64,000 nucleotides of DNA from Lyngbya aestuarii BL J. GTDB lineage: Bacteria; Cyanobacteriota; Cyanobacteriia; Cyanobacteriales; Microcoleaceae. Every line of letters begins with the position of its first letter. Positions within the stretch are counted from its first letter, which is position 1. Shown here piece after piece: positions 26,634 through 36,076 of the stretch. The position numbers were made by a program, and so were the translations under genes. The DNA lies in contig NZ_AUZM01000021.1 in NCBI RefSeq assembly GCF_000478195.2, positions 1 to 64,000 of the forward strand, written 5' to 3'. Below the pieces are notes generated by a model. It saw only the letters and a program-made list of their open reading frames with translations, did no database searches and was not told where the DNA came from.

Positions 26634-27803
26634 CTAACAACATTCTGAGGGATCACAGCAAGAATCACTGTCGGGTGTTGTCGTCAAATGATAGTCAGTT
26701 CCTTTCGTTTCTTTGGGGTTGCGAGTTGCTTTTGGTTTACAGTTGAAGTTTGTGGCATCTTCGAGGGGAATTTCTTGATAGGGTGAAAGGGCTAAAATAT
26801 TCTCAGCATAAGGCCCATTTGCATCCGTATAAAGGTTGAACGTTTGATCACAAACGGCCATCCGTTGGCCTCGACAAAGGGTATGACCATCATCATCAAC
26901 TACTTGCTTCCACGGGCCTTTATAGATTACCGCTTGTTTGCGTTCTAAACAAGGGCCTTCTTTTCCTTTAAAGGCTTGAACCGTTACAGAACGAAATTCT
27001 ATCCCTTCTACAACTTGCCAAGGTTCGGGTTGACGAGCTAAAATTTCAATACCGTAGAACCCCGCTTGTTCAAACATTTCTAAAAAGGTATCTTCTCGAA
27101 ACGCCCCCGAAATACAACCACTCCAAAGTTCGGGATCTTGAATCATTTCTGGGGTCGGATTTTCATCACAAACAATATCAGAAATAACCGCCCGACCTCC
27201 TTTTTTGAGAACTCGATAAATTTCTTGAAACAGTTGCTTTTTGTCTTGGGGTCGAACCAGGTTTAAAACACAATTAGAAATGACAACATCAACGCTATGA
27301 TCAGTGATTAATGGGTTTTCTTGTCGCAGGCGATCGCATTCGGCTTCTAAGGCAGAAATCCCATCGATTGATTGTACAGGATTTTGAGTTAACCATTGTT
27401 GTACTGAGTCTAAGTCTAGAGCTAAGTCTTGAATTTTACCCTTGACAAATTTAGTGTTTTGATATCCTAATTTTGCCGTCATTTCATCTTGATATTTACG
27501 AGCCAGGGAGAGCATTTCATCATTAAAGTCAACCCCAATCACTTCACCCTGTTCGCCGACAATTTGGGCTAAAATATAACAGTGTTTACCCGCACCTGAA
27601 CCGAGATCAACAACCGTTTCACCGGATTTTACATAACGAGTTGGATCACCACAGCCATAGTCTTTCTCAATAATTTCTTGAGGAATTTTTTCGAGATATT
27701 GTTTATTGTAGCTGGTTGGGCAACAGAGGGAAGGTTGTACTTCTTTTGCGCCTTGTTTGTAGCGATCTAGAACAATTGATTCGACTTCGTAGTTAGCAAC
27801 CAT
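26634..27803 (-). CDS. ArsM-like SAM-dependent methyltransferase with Cys-rich tail
   Basis: The 389-residue class I methyltransferase has SAM motif I VVDLGSGAGKHC (about 64-75). The three cysteines used by arsenite methyltransferases to bind As(III) are present: Cys51 in YGCGDP, Cys178 in ISNCVLNL and Cys230 in SGCISGAF. Two extra cysteines lie at 27-28. A C-terminal domain after about residue 270 holds more cysteines, and the protein ends in a cluster (CCDPSECC). ArsM methylates arsenite in the cytoplasm for detoxification. The extended tail is longer than in minimal ArsM, so another soft-metal or metalloid substrate is possible. No arsR or arsB lies nearby. Confidence 0.75.
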   Translation of the reverse strand: MVANYEVESIVLDRYKQGAKEVQPSLCCPTSYNKQYLEKIPQEIIEKDYGCGDPTRYVKSGETVVDLGSGAGKHCYILAQIVGEQGEVIGVDFNDEMLSLARKYQDEMTAKLGYQNTKFVKGKIQDLALDLDSVQQWLTQNPVQSIDGISALEAECDRLRQENPLITDHSVDVVISNCVLNLVRPQDKKQLFQEIYRVLKKGGRAVISDIVCDENPTPEMIQDPELWSGCISGAFREDTFLEMFEQAGFYGIEILARQPEPWQVVEGIEFRSVTVQAFKGKEGPCLERKQAVIYKGPWKQVVDDDGHTLCRGQRMAVCDQTFNLYTDANGPYAENILALSPYQEIPLEDATNFNCKPKATRNPKETKGTDYHLTTTPDSDSCCDPSECC

Positions 27804-27983
27804 TTCTTTTTATCTTTCTGTACAGTTGAATAGGGATTTACTCATTTTATCGCTTATTTTTCAAAGCAACATCCAATGAACAAAAATCCAAAATAAAAAC
27901 CTTAGTTTTTGATTTTCAGATTCAATCTCAACGACCAGTTTAGACTCTCATTAAATCGGAAAAAACTTAAAGTTTCCTGAGAA

Positions 27984-28196
27984 TCATCTAAATTCTTGGC
28001 GGTTGCGTTCTACAATACAAGAATTAAAATGCTTTTCTTCTAAAATCACTGAAACAGTTTTTCCTGAGTAATCGTGAGTAGGATCACTAAAGCGGGAGCA
28101 ACGAAAAATGCTTGTTACTGCTTGTTTAAGACTCAGATCACCAATGAAGTCGGTGTAGGTACTGGAAATGGGATCAAAAAGTTTGCAAAAAAGCAT
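27984..28196 (-). pseudogene. Internally deleted MBL-fold (ETHE1/persulfide-dioxygenase-like) remnant
   Basis: The 70-codon ORF begins MLFCKLFDPISSTYTDFIGD, which looks like the N-terminus of metallo-beta-lactamase proteins of the persulfide dioxygenase (ETHE1/Blh) group. It then jumps to THDYSGKTVSVILEEKHFN, which looks like the C-terminal GHDYKGRTVS region of the same family. The middle, with the HxHxDH zinc motif and about 120 residues, is missing while the frame stays open. No active enzyme can be made. It lies upstream of the ArsM-like gene, 180 bp away. The identification rests on recalled family sequence, not on a search. Confidence 0.55.
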
Positions 28197-28351
28197 CTTT
28201 TATGATATTTAAATCAGACAAAAATCAATCTTCCCAAAGAATATCCTTCCGTTGGAGGAAGTCATCCTCCGAAATATCGCTTATTCTAGAAGTAGAGAGA
28301 CTTAAATACTTTGTCTCAAAAGTTTAGATAAAATCGGGAGGACATTTTAAA

Positions 28352-29005
28352 ATGAGCATCTTCTCCAAAACCACACTCGTAATCGCCAGTTCTGTTTTAT
28401 TCTCTGTCGGTTTATCCAATTCCGCTCAAGCCCAAAACCCGGCTCATATTCAACAGCTAGTTGAAACAGGTACTTGTCAAGGCTGTGATCTGCGGGGAGT
28501 AGATTTAAGCAAACGTCACTTGATCGGAGTAGACTTAAGGAACGCCGATCTCTCAGGGGCGAATCTAGCCTACACAAATTTAGAGGGCGCTGACCTCAAA
28601 GGAGCCAACCTCACAGAAGCAAACTTACAGGGCGCATTCTTAAATAGTGCGGAGTTAAACAACGCTAACCTGTTCGGTGCGAATTTAACCAACGCCAACT
28701 TGATTCAGGCTCAACTCGATGGAACTAACCTGATCAAAGCGGATCTCAATGGTAGCAGTTTCTGGGTACAATCTCTCGAAGAAGCGCGATGGTCTCCAAT
28801 CGGTTCAGCAGAAGAACTTGGGAAGCAAGAACAATTGAGAATTGGGCGAGATGATTCTAGTTTAACCTTTCCAATGGGAGGAGCAGAACCCGGGGAATTT
28901 GAATATTCAAAAGAATATCTTGATGAGCTTTTTGAACCTTTAGAAGCCAATCCTGAGCCGGATGCAGGCATAGATATTCCTTTTCCACCTCGAATTGAGT
29001 TTTAG
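28352..29005 (+). CDS. Secreted pentapeptide-repeat protein
   Basis: The 217-residue protein starts with a signal peptide cut near AQA|QN (about residue 28). GTCQGCDLRGVDL (Cys43 and Cys46) leads into about twenty pentapeptide repeats of the A(D/N)LxG type from residues about 45 to 135, which fold as a right-handed quadrilateral helix. A non-repeat acidic tail (about 136-217) follows. GGGAGG lies ten bases before the ATG. Such exported pentapeptide proteins are frequent in cyanobacteria, probably in the thylakoid lumen or periplasm; the function is unknown. Confidence 0.88.
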   Translation: MSIFSKTTLVIASSVLFSVGLSNSAQAQNPAHIQQLVETGTCQGCDLRGVDLSKRHLIGVDLRNADLSGANLAYTNLEGADLKGANLTEANLQGAFLNSAELNNANLFGANLTNANLIQAQLDGTNLIKADLNGSSFWVQSLEEARWSPIGSAEELGKQEQLRIGRDDSSLTFPMGGAEPGEFEYSKEYLDELFEPLEANPEPDAGIDIPFPPRIEF

Positions 29006-29061
29006 AGAAAATATTGATCGAACTTAAGTTGAAGTTGATGGAAAGTCGAATTCACACAACA

Positions 29062-29124
29062 GGGGTTAATCTTCTATAAGATCTTGAAAGTCTTAACTAA
29101 AACAGAAGATTTCAACCCTTTTAA
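29062..29124 (+). terminator. Probable terminator after the pentapeptide gene
   Basis: GGGGTTAATCTTCT (29062-29075) pairs with AGAAGATTTCAACCC (29104-29118) as two stems of about 6 and 5 bp around an internal loop, followed by TTTTAAAAT. It lies about 55 bp after the stop codon. Confidence 0.5.
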
Positions 29125-29179
29125 AATAATTTCTAGATTTTTGATCGAGTCAGAATTAAATTAATTTAACCTCTAGAAA

Positions 29180-29530
29180 CTACAGAAATTGTCGCAACTG
29201 AAATTCTGCGAGTCGTTTAGCTTGATCAATAGTTTCTTTGGGTTCCCAAATCCCTTGAGCAATTAAGCTACCGTCTGGGGAACGATATTGATAGCTGACT
29301 CGATAATGATGTATTCCACGAATAGGATGGTGGATTTCCTTTTTGATATATAGTTCTATGGTGCCTAACTCATCGGTATAGGCTGCTTGACAAGTGTGAT
29401 CTTTCTCTATCCAGTTGAGTTGAGAAGCGTGATTAACCTCACTCTTTTTGAGAACAGTCCAGGTTGTAGAGAGGGCTGATTGAGTTTTAACAGCATCAGC
29501 GATTTGAGAGAAAATATTCTGAGTCTTCAT
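29180..29530 (-). CDS. Conserved-looking hypothetical protein
   Basis: The ORF is open from a TTG at 29608 (142 residues), but the first ATG at 29530 (MKTQNIFSQIADAV) gives 116 residues and is the better start. The C-terminal part is strand-rich and well ordered: GTIELYIKKEIHHPIRGIHHYRVSYQYR, then a helix ending LAEFQLRQFL. No signal peptide, membrane segment or known motif is seen. I do not recognise the family. Confidence 0.55.
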   Translation of the reverse strand: MKTQNIFSQIADAVKTQSALSTTWTVLKKSEVNHASQLNWIEKDHTCQAAYTDELGTIELYIKKEIHHPIRGIHHYRVSYQYRSPDGSLIAQGIWEPKETIDQAKRLAEFQLRQFL

Positions 29531-30484
29531 AAGTGAGTTCTGAGAATTTGGTAGATGTTGACCACTAATAAAATGGAAATACAGGATTTCAGCCTGCGAT
29601 CGTTGCAACTGACTTCCAATTTTGATTTGATTGAGACTCTAAGCTAAAAAACCACAGATATTTTGACAAAGATCATTCCGTCAAAACATCTAATATTGGT
29701 TATATACACCGTAGAGATGATGAATTCCTGAAGATTCCTCAAGTCAGGCTCCTCATTGAATTTAGAATTTAATCGACAAGATATGCTACCCAGTTAAATA
29801 AGTAATTCGACTTGAAGAAGTTTGACCTGATTAGAATTCTCTCCTGGGACTTCTGGGCTGAATTTAAGCTAGCCCCATTTTCTATGACTGGTTATTTTCA
29901 ATTTGAGAGCACGATCTTTAAGAAACTGAACACACAAGATACTAATACAAAAAAATCATAAAGAGCAACTCATGTCATCTTAGCTTGACCAAATCTTTAC
30001 AATAAAATTGTTACCTAGAACACATCACTTCACATTAGAGGGCGTTATGTAAAGCTGTTCATCTGAATTTGTATCACTTCTAAAGTCAAACCTGTTGATT
30101 TTTACCTCCAATACATTAACTATTATTTTGAGCCATGATTTTTTCCGATTGATGATTGATCGAGGAGGATCTGCATTAACAATTGTGTCAAGCCATAATT
30201 GCATAGTAAAACAATATTGTCAATTTTGCAGCCTATCATGTGAGAAAAAACGAACAACCCTCTTAGGAAAGTTTCTGCTAAAATACTTGCATAGTAGCGG
30301 TTTTAGGGATTTTAGCCACCGAATCTGAGCGTTTTTCACATTCAATTTTCTACCTTTAGATAGAATATTTTTAAAGCCAACCGGGGAAGATTTCGGTCTT
30401 GTCAGATACAGTTCACCTTGAAATGGCTTGCCCCCAATTAGCGTAAGCTGGAGAGGATACTTCACTCTCCATTCACAACTTTCA
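29531..30484. other. Gene-poor interval of about 950 bp
   Basis: This AT-rich stretch has no credible gene; the one longer ORF (30095-30328) has no recognisable product. Minor features are TTTTGAC/GTCAAAA pairing at 29661-29686 and a 10-bp palindrome ACAATATTGT at 30211-30220. The promoter of the following response regulator must lie toward the right end. Confidence 0.5.
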
Positions 30485-31198
30485 ATGAAAATTCTGATTG
30501 TGGAGGATGACGGGGAAATCGCCCAACTCATCCAACAAACATTAGAAAATGAGGGGTTTTCCTGTGAAACCGCCCGTGACGGTTGGGGGGCTTTAGAATG
30601 GTTTCAAAATCAGCAGCCAGACCTTCTCGTTCTTGACTTGATGCTTCCCGGTCTTGATGGCTTAGAAGTCTGCGCCCGTATTCGTCAACAATCGGGTGTA
30701 AAAGATCCCTATATCCTGATGTTAACAGCAAAAGGAGAAGAAATTGATCGGGTGATTGGTTTGTCTACCGGGGCTGACGACTACTTGGTCAAACCCTTCA
30801 GTCCCCGAGAATTAGTCGCCAGGGTTCGGGCTTTGTTGCGTCGTAGTCTGCGTCATGGGGGACAAAGCCAAGTCTACCGCACGACTCATTTTACCATTGA
30901 TCTCGATCAACATTTGGCTTACCGACAACTCGACCCTCAAACTTCAGAACTCCTAGATTTAAGTCCTTTAGAATTTAATTTACTGGTTACTCTGGTGAGT
31001 TATCCGGGTCGGGTTTGGAACCGAACTCAACTAATTGATAAACTTTGGGGAGATGACTTTTTTGGAGATGAACGAGTAGTCGATACTCATATCGCCCGAC
31101 TCCGAAAAAAAATTGAACCCGATCCAACTCATCCTCAGTTTATCAAAACAGTTGTAGGAACAGGATATAAATTTGAAGACTCGACAACAGACAAGTGA
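30485..31198 (+). CDS. OmpR-family two-component response regulator
   Basis: From the ATG at 30485 the protein has 237 residues. The receiver domain shows the acidic pocket (VEDDG), phospho-acceptor Asp51 in LLVLDLMLPG, and Lys103 in LVKPFSPREL. The C-terminal winged-helix DNA-binding domain (about 135-235) ends with the family pattern RVVDTHIARLRKKIE and TVVGTGYKF. A longer reading from 30428 is open, but the N-terminus at 30485 (MKILIVEDDG) is the family start. The partner kinase gene follows 114 bp downstream. The target genes are not known. Confidence 0.93.
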   Translation: MKILIVEDDGEIAQLIQQTLENEGFSCETARDGWGALEWFQNQQPDLLVLDLMLPGLDGLEVCARIRQQSGVKDPYILMLTAKGEEIDRVIGLSTGADDYLVKPFSPRELVARVRALLRRSLRHGGQSQVYRTTHFTIDLDQHLAYRQLDPQTSELLDLSPLEFNLLVTLVSYPGRVWNRTQLIDKLWGDDFFGDERVVDTHIARLRKKIEPDPTHPQFIKTVVGTGYKFEDSTTDK

Positions 31199-31312
31199 TC
31201 AAACTTGGGGAGAGGTTAATGAGTGATCCTCATTCCTTTAAAAAACACTATAGAATTGTGAGTCAGAAATGGTCATCGATTTTTTCTACTGTGATAATGT
31301 CAAGCATCAATC

Positions 31313-32407
31313 ATGCCTAAGCTAAACTTGCGATCGCGTTTACTTTTGTCTCATTTGTTAGTCATGGGAGTCGGACTGGGTAGCTTTATTTTAATGAGTA
31401 AAGTATATTCCCCTCGTTTATTTGTTTTACAACTTGAACGTCTTGAACAAACCCAATTTTTTAACGTTCGTTCTGTGAGAACTTACCTAGTTCGGGGGTT
31501 TGAAATCACGTGGAATCGGAGTACATTATGGTCAGTTGGGGTCGGTGCAACTGCCGCAGGTGCGTTGAGTTATTGGGTCGCTAAACGAATTACTCAACCC
31601 TTGACTCAAATGCGAGAAATTACCCAAAAATTTGCAGCCGGAAACCTAGACGAACGTATGATTAAAAGTGAAATTCCTGAACTCAATCAACTGAGTTTAA
31701 GCTTTAATCGTATGGCAGAAAGCATCGAGGGAATTGAACAGCGACGTCGAGAATTGATTAGTGATATGACTCACGAATTGAGAACACCCTTAACAGTTGT
31801 ACGAGGATATTTAGAAGAAATGGCAGAAGGCCAAATTCAACCTTCTGATGAACTTTATAACCGCTTAATCCGAGAAACACGCCGTTTAGAACGGTTAGTG
31901 AATGACTTACAAGAACTCTCCAAAGCAGAAGCCGGGTATTTAGTGATCAATCCTCAGCCTCTAAATTTACGTCCACTTTTAGAGTGTTTAGTCGCTCGTT
32001 TTGGGGATCAACTGTTAGAAGATGGGCCTGTTATAAACTTAGATTGCCCGTCTAATTTACCAACTGTTTTTGCTGATCTAGATCGCACAGAACAAATTTT
32101 AGTTAATCTTTTAGGAAATGCAATTCGTTATACAGAAATAGGTTCAATTACCCTTAAAGTTTGGCAAAATTTAAACTTTGTTTGGGTAGCAGTTATTGAT
32201 ACAGGAGTAGGAATTTCTGAAATAGATTTACCCCATGTTTTTGAACGGTTTTGGCGAGGAGAAAGATCGCGATCGCGTCAATGGGGTGGAACAGGAATTG
32301 GATTAGCAATTACAAAGCGTTTAGTTGAACTTCAAGGGGGTAAAATAGAGGTTGAAAGTGAATTGGGTAAAGGAAGTATATTTCGCTTTTGTTTGCCGAT
32401 TACTTAA
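31313..32407 (+). CDS. Membrane sensor histidine kinase
   Basis: The 364 residues hold a transmembrane helix near 11-28, a short periplasmic loop of about 40 residues, a second helix (about 72-90) and a HAMP domain (about 90-145). The HisKA box with phospho-acceptor His154 ([10 protein letters not shown]) and a HATPase domain with [11 protein letters not shown] and [13 protein letters not shown] follow. The small loop means the signal is probably sensed in or near the membrane. It forms a pair with the preceding response regulator. The stimulus cannot be inferred. Confidence 0.92.
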   Translation: MPKLNLRSRLLLSHLLVMGVGLGSFILMSKVYSPRLFVLQLERLEQTQFFNVRSVRTYLVRGFEITWNRSTLWSVGVGATAAGALSYWVAKRITQPLTQMREITQKFAAGNLDERMIKSEIPELNQLSLSFNRMAESIEGIEQRRRELISDMTHELRTPLTVVRGYLEEMAEGQIQPSDELYNRLIRETRRLERLVNDLQELSKAEAGYLVINPQPLNLRPLLECLVARFGDQLLEDGPVINLDCPSNLPTVFADLDRTEQILVNLLGNAIRYTEIGSITLKVWQNLNFVWVAVIDTGVGISEIDLPHVFERFWRGERSRSRQWGGTGIGLAITKRLVELQGGKIEVESELGKGSIFRFCLPIT

Positions 32408-32638
32408 GTAAAATTTTGTCATTTTTAAAATAAAAAATTATCTCACAAATTTTCAAAAACTTTATTCTTTCCCTTCTCCCTGAAAGACAAACAGTGTTAA
32501 AATCTCAAGTCAATTTTTATAAACATATTCTTCTAAACCTTACGATCTAGCTTAAATTATCATTATTTTTCCTTGATTTGTGTTAATATAATTAGAATTA
32601 TATCTGAATAATGGAATGAGTTTAAGAGCAATAAAGTT

Positions 32639-33214
32639 ATGACAATCTCAGATAGACCCAAAACCGAAAACCTCTCTCTAGATGAGTTTTTAGCTTTACC
32701 TGAAACTACACCTGCTAGCGAGTATATTGACGGAAAAATTTATCAAAAACCCATGCCAAAAGGAAAACATAGTCGTATTCAAAAATGTCTAATTGACGCC
32801 ATTAGCGAAATCGGAGAAGAACAACGGTTAGCCTGTGCTTTTCCCGAGTTACGCTGTTCGTTTAGTGAACGTTCAATTGTGGCGGATATTGTTGTGTTTG
32901 AGTGGGCGAATATTCCCCTTGATGAAGAAGGTGAAATTAGGAATGATGTTAACATCCAACCCGACTGGACAATTGAAATTTTATCACCCGGTCAAAATAC
33001 GACTCGCGTCATTAATAATATCTTATTTTGTCTTAAAAAAGGAACAAAGTTGGGTTGGTTAGTTGATCCCAAAGAACGATTAGTATTAGTATTTAAACCC
33101 GATCAACAACTAGAATCTTTTGAAGGTGAACAAGTTTTACCTGTGCTTGAAGTGTTAGCAGATTTACAACTCTCAGTGAATACTTTATTCAGTTGGTTAA
33201 GTTTTCCCTCCTAA
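32639..33214 (+). CDS. Uma2-family (DUF820) endonuclease-fold protein
   Basis: The 191 residues match the cyanobacteria-expanded Uma2 family: LSLDEFLALPETTPASEYIDG, then KGKHSRIQKCL, ADIVVFEW and PDWTIEILSPGQNTTRVINN. The fold is PD-(D/E)xK nuclease-like, with probable catalytic acids in ADIVVFE and the IEILSP region. Cyanobacterial genomes carry many copies, often as single genes, and their biological role is unclear. It is not in an obvious operon. Confidence 0.9.
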   Translation: MTISDRPKTENLSLDEFLALPETTPASEYIDGKIYQKPMPKGKHSRIQKCLIDAISEIGEEQRLACAFPELRCSFSERSIVADIVVFEWANIPLDEEGEIRNDVNIQPDWTIEILSPGQNTTRVINNILFCLKKGTKLGWLVDPKERLVLVFKPDQQLESFEGEQVLPVLEVLADLQLSVNTLFSWLSFPS

Positions 33215-33384
33215 CAAAGATCGGGAAAATTTCAGTCGGAATCTATAAAAATGAGTTCTTAATAAAATCAATAAAAAACTATAAAACTGCCCTATTCATT
33301 CGGAATAAGACAGTTAGACTCTGGTAAAATAACCAGAAATTGGATTCAATAAGTCAGATCAAAGAATCAAAAGTTAACTGGGAT

Positions 33385-33414
33385 TAAAAATCCCCCTATT
33401 TTTTCAACGGGGGA
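33385..33414 (-). terminator. Terminator of the ABC1-kinase gene
   Basis: On the minus strand TCCCCC (33409-33414) pairs with GGGGGA (33391-33396) over a 12-base loop and is followed by TTTTT (33390-33386). A second imperfect hairpin at 33286-33314 (about 10 of 12 pairs) with a downstream T-rich stretch on the same strand may back it up. Both lie between the convergent Uma2 and ABC1 genes. Confidence 0.65.
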
Positions 33415-33473
33415 GTATATCAATAATTGACCTAGCACTTCTAGGCGAATTAACGATTGAAATCAAACCCTAA

Positions 33474-35585
33474 CTAATAACCCGCAGGTAGAGACACAGG
33501 AGGTAACGGTTTGGTTGGCGGTTGAGACGAAGAACGATGTCCGTTTTTCTGGGTTTCTGGATGATCTTCAGAAATCAAAAGTTCACGAATTAACCGTGCT
33601 GCGGTTTTTTGGGCTAATTCACCCGCCACCTGTTGACCCAGTTGACGAACTTCTGGCTTGGCCAATAAGTCCGGAACTTTCTGCACCAAAATCATCGGGT
33701 CAAACCCTTGAGTCTCTTGCAAAATGGCTACAATTCGCTGAATATGTTCTAAATTACTCTGATTTTGATTTAATGTGGCGACAGGTTTTGTTCCATTCGA
33801 TGAGGAGGGTTTGATCCCCATCCACTCCGCCACCTTCAGTTGTGCGTTTGTCAAAGCATTACGAGAAGCCAAATCGACATTTTTAACAATTTCATTGGCT
33901 AACTTTTCTCGAATAAACTCCCCCCGTTCTGAGAATAAAAAGTCTAATGTCTGATCAAGAACTTGATTAATATCGTAATCATCACTATTCCGAGCATTTT
34001 TTAACAGATTTTCTAGACGATTCCAGCGCAGAGAACCATCTTTAAACAGCAAATCTTTCAGGGAAGTACGCAGTTGAGGAGACGGGTCAGTTAATAGGCG
34101 TTTAGCCACGTAGGGATAAGCTTTACTGAGTACCTTAAAGTTGGGATCAACATTAATCGCAATTCCTTCTAGAGTCACCAATGAACGAATAATCAGCGCA
34201 TAATAAGCCGGAACTTGGAAGGGATATTCATACATCAACGCCGAGAGTTTATCGGTTATACTTTTGAAGTTAAGTTCTGCCACACTCGCACCGAGCGCAT
34301 CATTAAAAACAGAACTTAAAGCGGGAATAATCGGTGTTAGGTCAGTATCAGGGGTTAAAAATTCTAATTTGACATAATCATTGGCTAATCCCTCAAAGTC
34401 TCGATTAACCAAATGCACAACAGCCTCTAGTAAGCCATAGCGTTGATAGGGTTTAACCTCACTCATCATCCCAAAATCGAGATAAACCAACTTGCCATCA
34501 GGACTGGCGAGTAAGTTACCGGGGTGAGGATCAGCATGGAAAAATCCATGTTCAAGTAATTGACGTAGAGAACATTGTACGCCCACTTCAATTAGATAAC
34601 GAGCATCAATTCCTTTGGCTTGAATTTCATCTAAATTGGTTAATTTAGTTCCATTCACCCACTCCATCGTTAGCACTCGTTTTCCGGTATATTCCCAATA
34701 GATTTTAGGAACATAAATGTCGGGTAAATGACCGTAGAGTTCATTAAACCGTTCCGCGTTGTGACCCTCGTGGGTGTAGTCCATTTCTTCAAAAATTCGG
34801 TAGCCAAATTCATCCATAATGGCTACTAAGTCGCTGCGGATTTGGGTAATATTTTTTTGCGCCCAAATTGCCAGGGTTCGCAACAGGTAAATATCGAGTG
34901 CTATCAATTCTGATAAACCCGGACGTTGCACTTTAACGGCGACGGTTTCGCCTGTTTTCAGTTTTCCTTTATAGACTTGTCCCAAAGAAGCGGCTGCTAA
35001 GGGATCGGGCGAAAGTTCAGCGTAGATTTGTTCTGGTTTTCCTCCCAGTTCTTCTTCGATAAAACCATAGGCAATTTCATTAGAGAACGGGGGAAGTTGA
35101 TCTTGAAGTTTGGTTAATTCTTCTAAGAAAGTCGGAGTCACTAAATCGGGTCGTGTAGATAAAGCTTGTCCAACTTTAATAAATGCTGGGCCGAGTTGAG
35201 TCAGTGTGACGCGGAGTTGGGTAGCCCGCTTCCCCTCATTTTTTTCTGCACATCCCCTTTTGCGATCAAGCCAGATTCCTAAAGCGAGGGAGGAAAATTT
35301 CCAGATCACCGTTAATAGCCGTCCCCAGACTTTTAAAAAGCGGGAGCGGTAATAATCGGCAATGGCAAACGGATCGTAACGGAGAGAAACATGGGGATTG
35401 GTATAAGATTGATCCGCCTCGGATTCCCCTGCGGTGGGAATGTCTTCAACGGTTACGAGTTGCGATCGCACATCTACAGTATTAGATGCAACGGGATCAA
35501 CGGGATCTAGCTGTGTGGCTCTCATAGGAGTGGGGGTTTGTGAATCAACCAAGGGCAAAGTCGGCGATACCGTCTTGATATCCAT
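33474..35585 (-). CDS. ABC1/UbiB-family atypical protein kinase
   Basis: The 703 residues fit the large cyanobacterial ABC1K (AarF/UbiB) type. The motifs are FIKVGQALSTRPD (KxGQ), an alanine-rich nucleotide loop AAASLGQVYKG, AVKVQRPG, EMDYTHEGHNAERF, FFHADPHPGN and VYLDFGMM. The N-terminal ~80 residues and the C-terminus after ~560 are variable. Family members act in quinone (ubiquinone, plastoquinone, tocopherol) metabolism at membranes; this one may serve plastoquinone metabolism, by inference. It stands alone with its own terminator. Confidence 0.92.
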   Translation of the reverse strand: MDIKTVSPTLPLVDSQTPTPMRATQLDPVDPVASNTVDVRSQLVTVEDIPTAGESEADQSYTNPHVSLRYDPFAIADYYRSRFLKVWGRLLTVIWKFSSLALGIWLDRKRGCAEKNEGKRATQLRVTLTQLGPAFIKVGQALSTRPDLVTPTFLEELTKLQDQLPPFSNEIAYGFIEEELGGKPEQIYAELSPDPLAAASLGQVYKGKLKTGETVAVKVQRPGLSELIALDIYLLRTLAIWAQKNITQIRSDLVAIMDEFGYRIFEEMDYTHEGHNAERFNELYGHLPDIYVPKIYWEYTGKRVLTMEWVNGTKLTNLDEIQAKGIDARYLIEVGVQCSLRQLLEHGFFHADPHPGNLLASPDGKLVYLDFGMMSEVKPYQRYGLLEAVVHLVNRDFEGLANDYVKLEFLTPDTDLTPIIPALSSVFNDALGASVAELNFKSITDKLSALMYEYPFQVPAYYALIIRSLVTLEGIAINVDPNFKVLSKAYPYVAKRLLTDPSPQLRTSLKDLLFKDGSLRWNRLENLLKNARNSDDYDINQVLDQTLDFLFSERGEFIREKLANEIVKNVDLASRNALTNAQLKVAEWMGIKPSSSNGTKPVATLNQNQSNLEHIQRIVAILQETQGFDPMILVQKVPDLLAKPEVRQLGQQVAGELAQKTAARLIRELLISEDHPETQKNGHRSSSQPPTKPLPPVSLPAGY

Positions 35586-35638
35586 AAAGTACAGGATTAA
35601 GTCTGAGCAGTATTGTTAACTATTGTAACAATATTAGC

Positions 35639-36076
35639 TCATGCACTTTCAATCTCATCTGAACTAGACTTGACCAGGCGATTATAAATCTCAGATAGAT
35701 GTTGTCGTGTATTGGCTGGAAGTCTCGGTTGAGGCACTTCTGAGTTCGGCCAGGTTGGTAAATCAAAGCAAGGACAGCAGCTTGGAGGCATTCCCTTCGT
35801 TCGGAATATGACAGGCATTGAACATCGAGCGCATTGATCAATCTCCCAATTCGAGGTCAATAATTCATTAATGGAGACATCTGTGCCTTCTAAGTAACAG
35901 TCTCCTGACTCTGAAGAGAGGATTTCTTGCCAACATTTTTCAAACTCGGGGCTGTAGTGATCTCCCTCAAATAAGGGTTTCGGTAATAGAGATTGATCTC
36001 CATTATGAATCATCACTTTTTTACCGAGTTGTAACCAGTATGCGAGGTATTGTTTAACTTGACGATATGAAGCCAT
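35639..36076 (-). CDS. Conserved-looking small protein with Cys-rich segment
   Basis: The 145-residue soluble protein has an N-terminal helical part (MASYRQVKQYLAYWLQLGKK) and a possible metal-binding segment: CARCSMPVIF, then PPSCCPCFD about 15 residues later. This looks like a small zinc ribbon, though spacing is unusual. I cannot name the family. It is transcribed toward the ABC1-kinase gene, 53 bp before its start, so the two could be in one transcript. Confidence 0.6.
   Translation of the reverse strand: MASYRQVKQYLAYWLQLGKKVMIHNGDQSLLPKPLFEGDHYSPEFEKCWQEILSSESGDCYLEGTDVSINELLTSNWEIDQCARCSMPVIFRTKGMPPSCCPCFDLPTWPNSEVPQPRLPANTRQHLSEIYNRLVKSSSDEIESA

Noticed and set aside
30095-30328. 77-codon plus-strand ORF in the gene-poor gap
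   Set aside because: No family or domain is recognisable and no ribosome binding site is seen; more likely chance.
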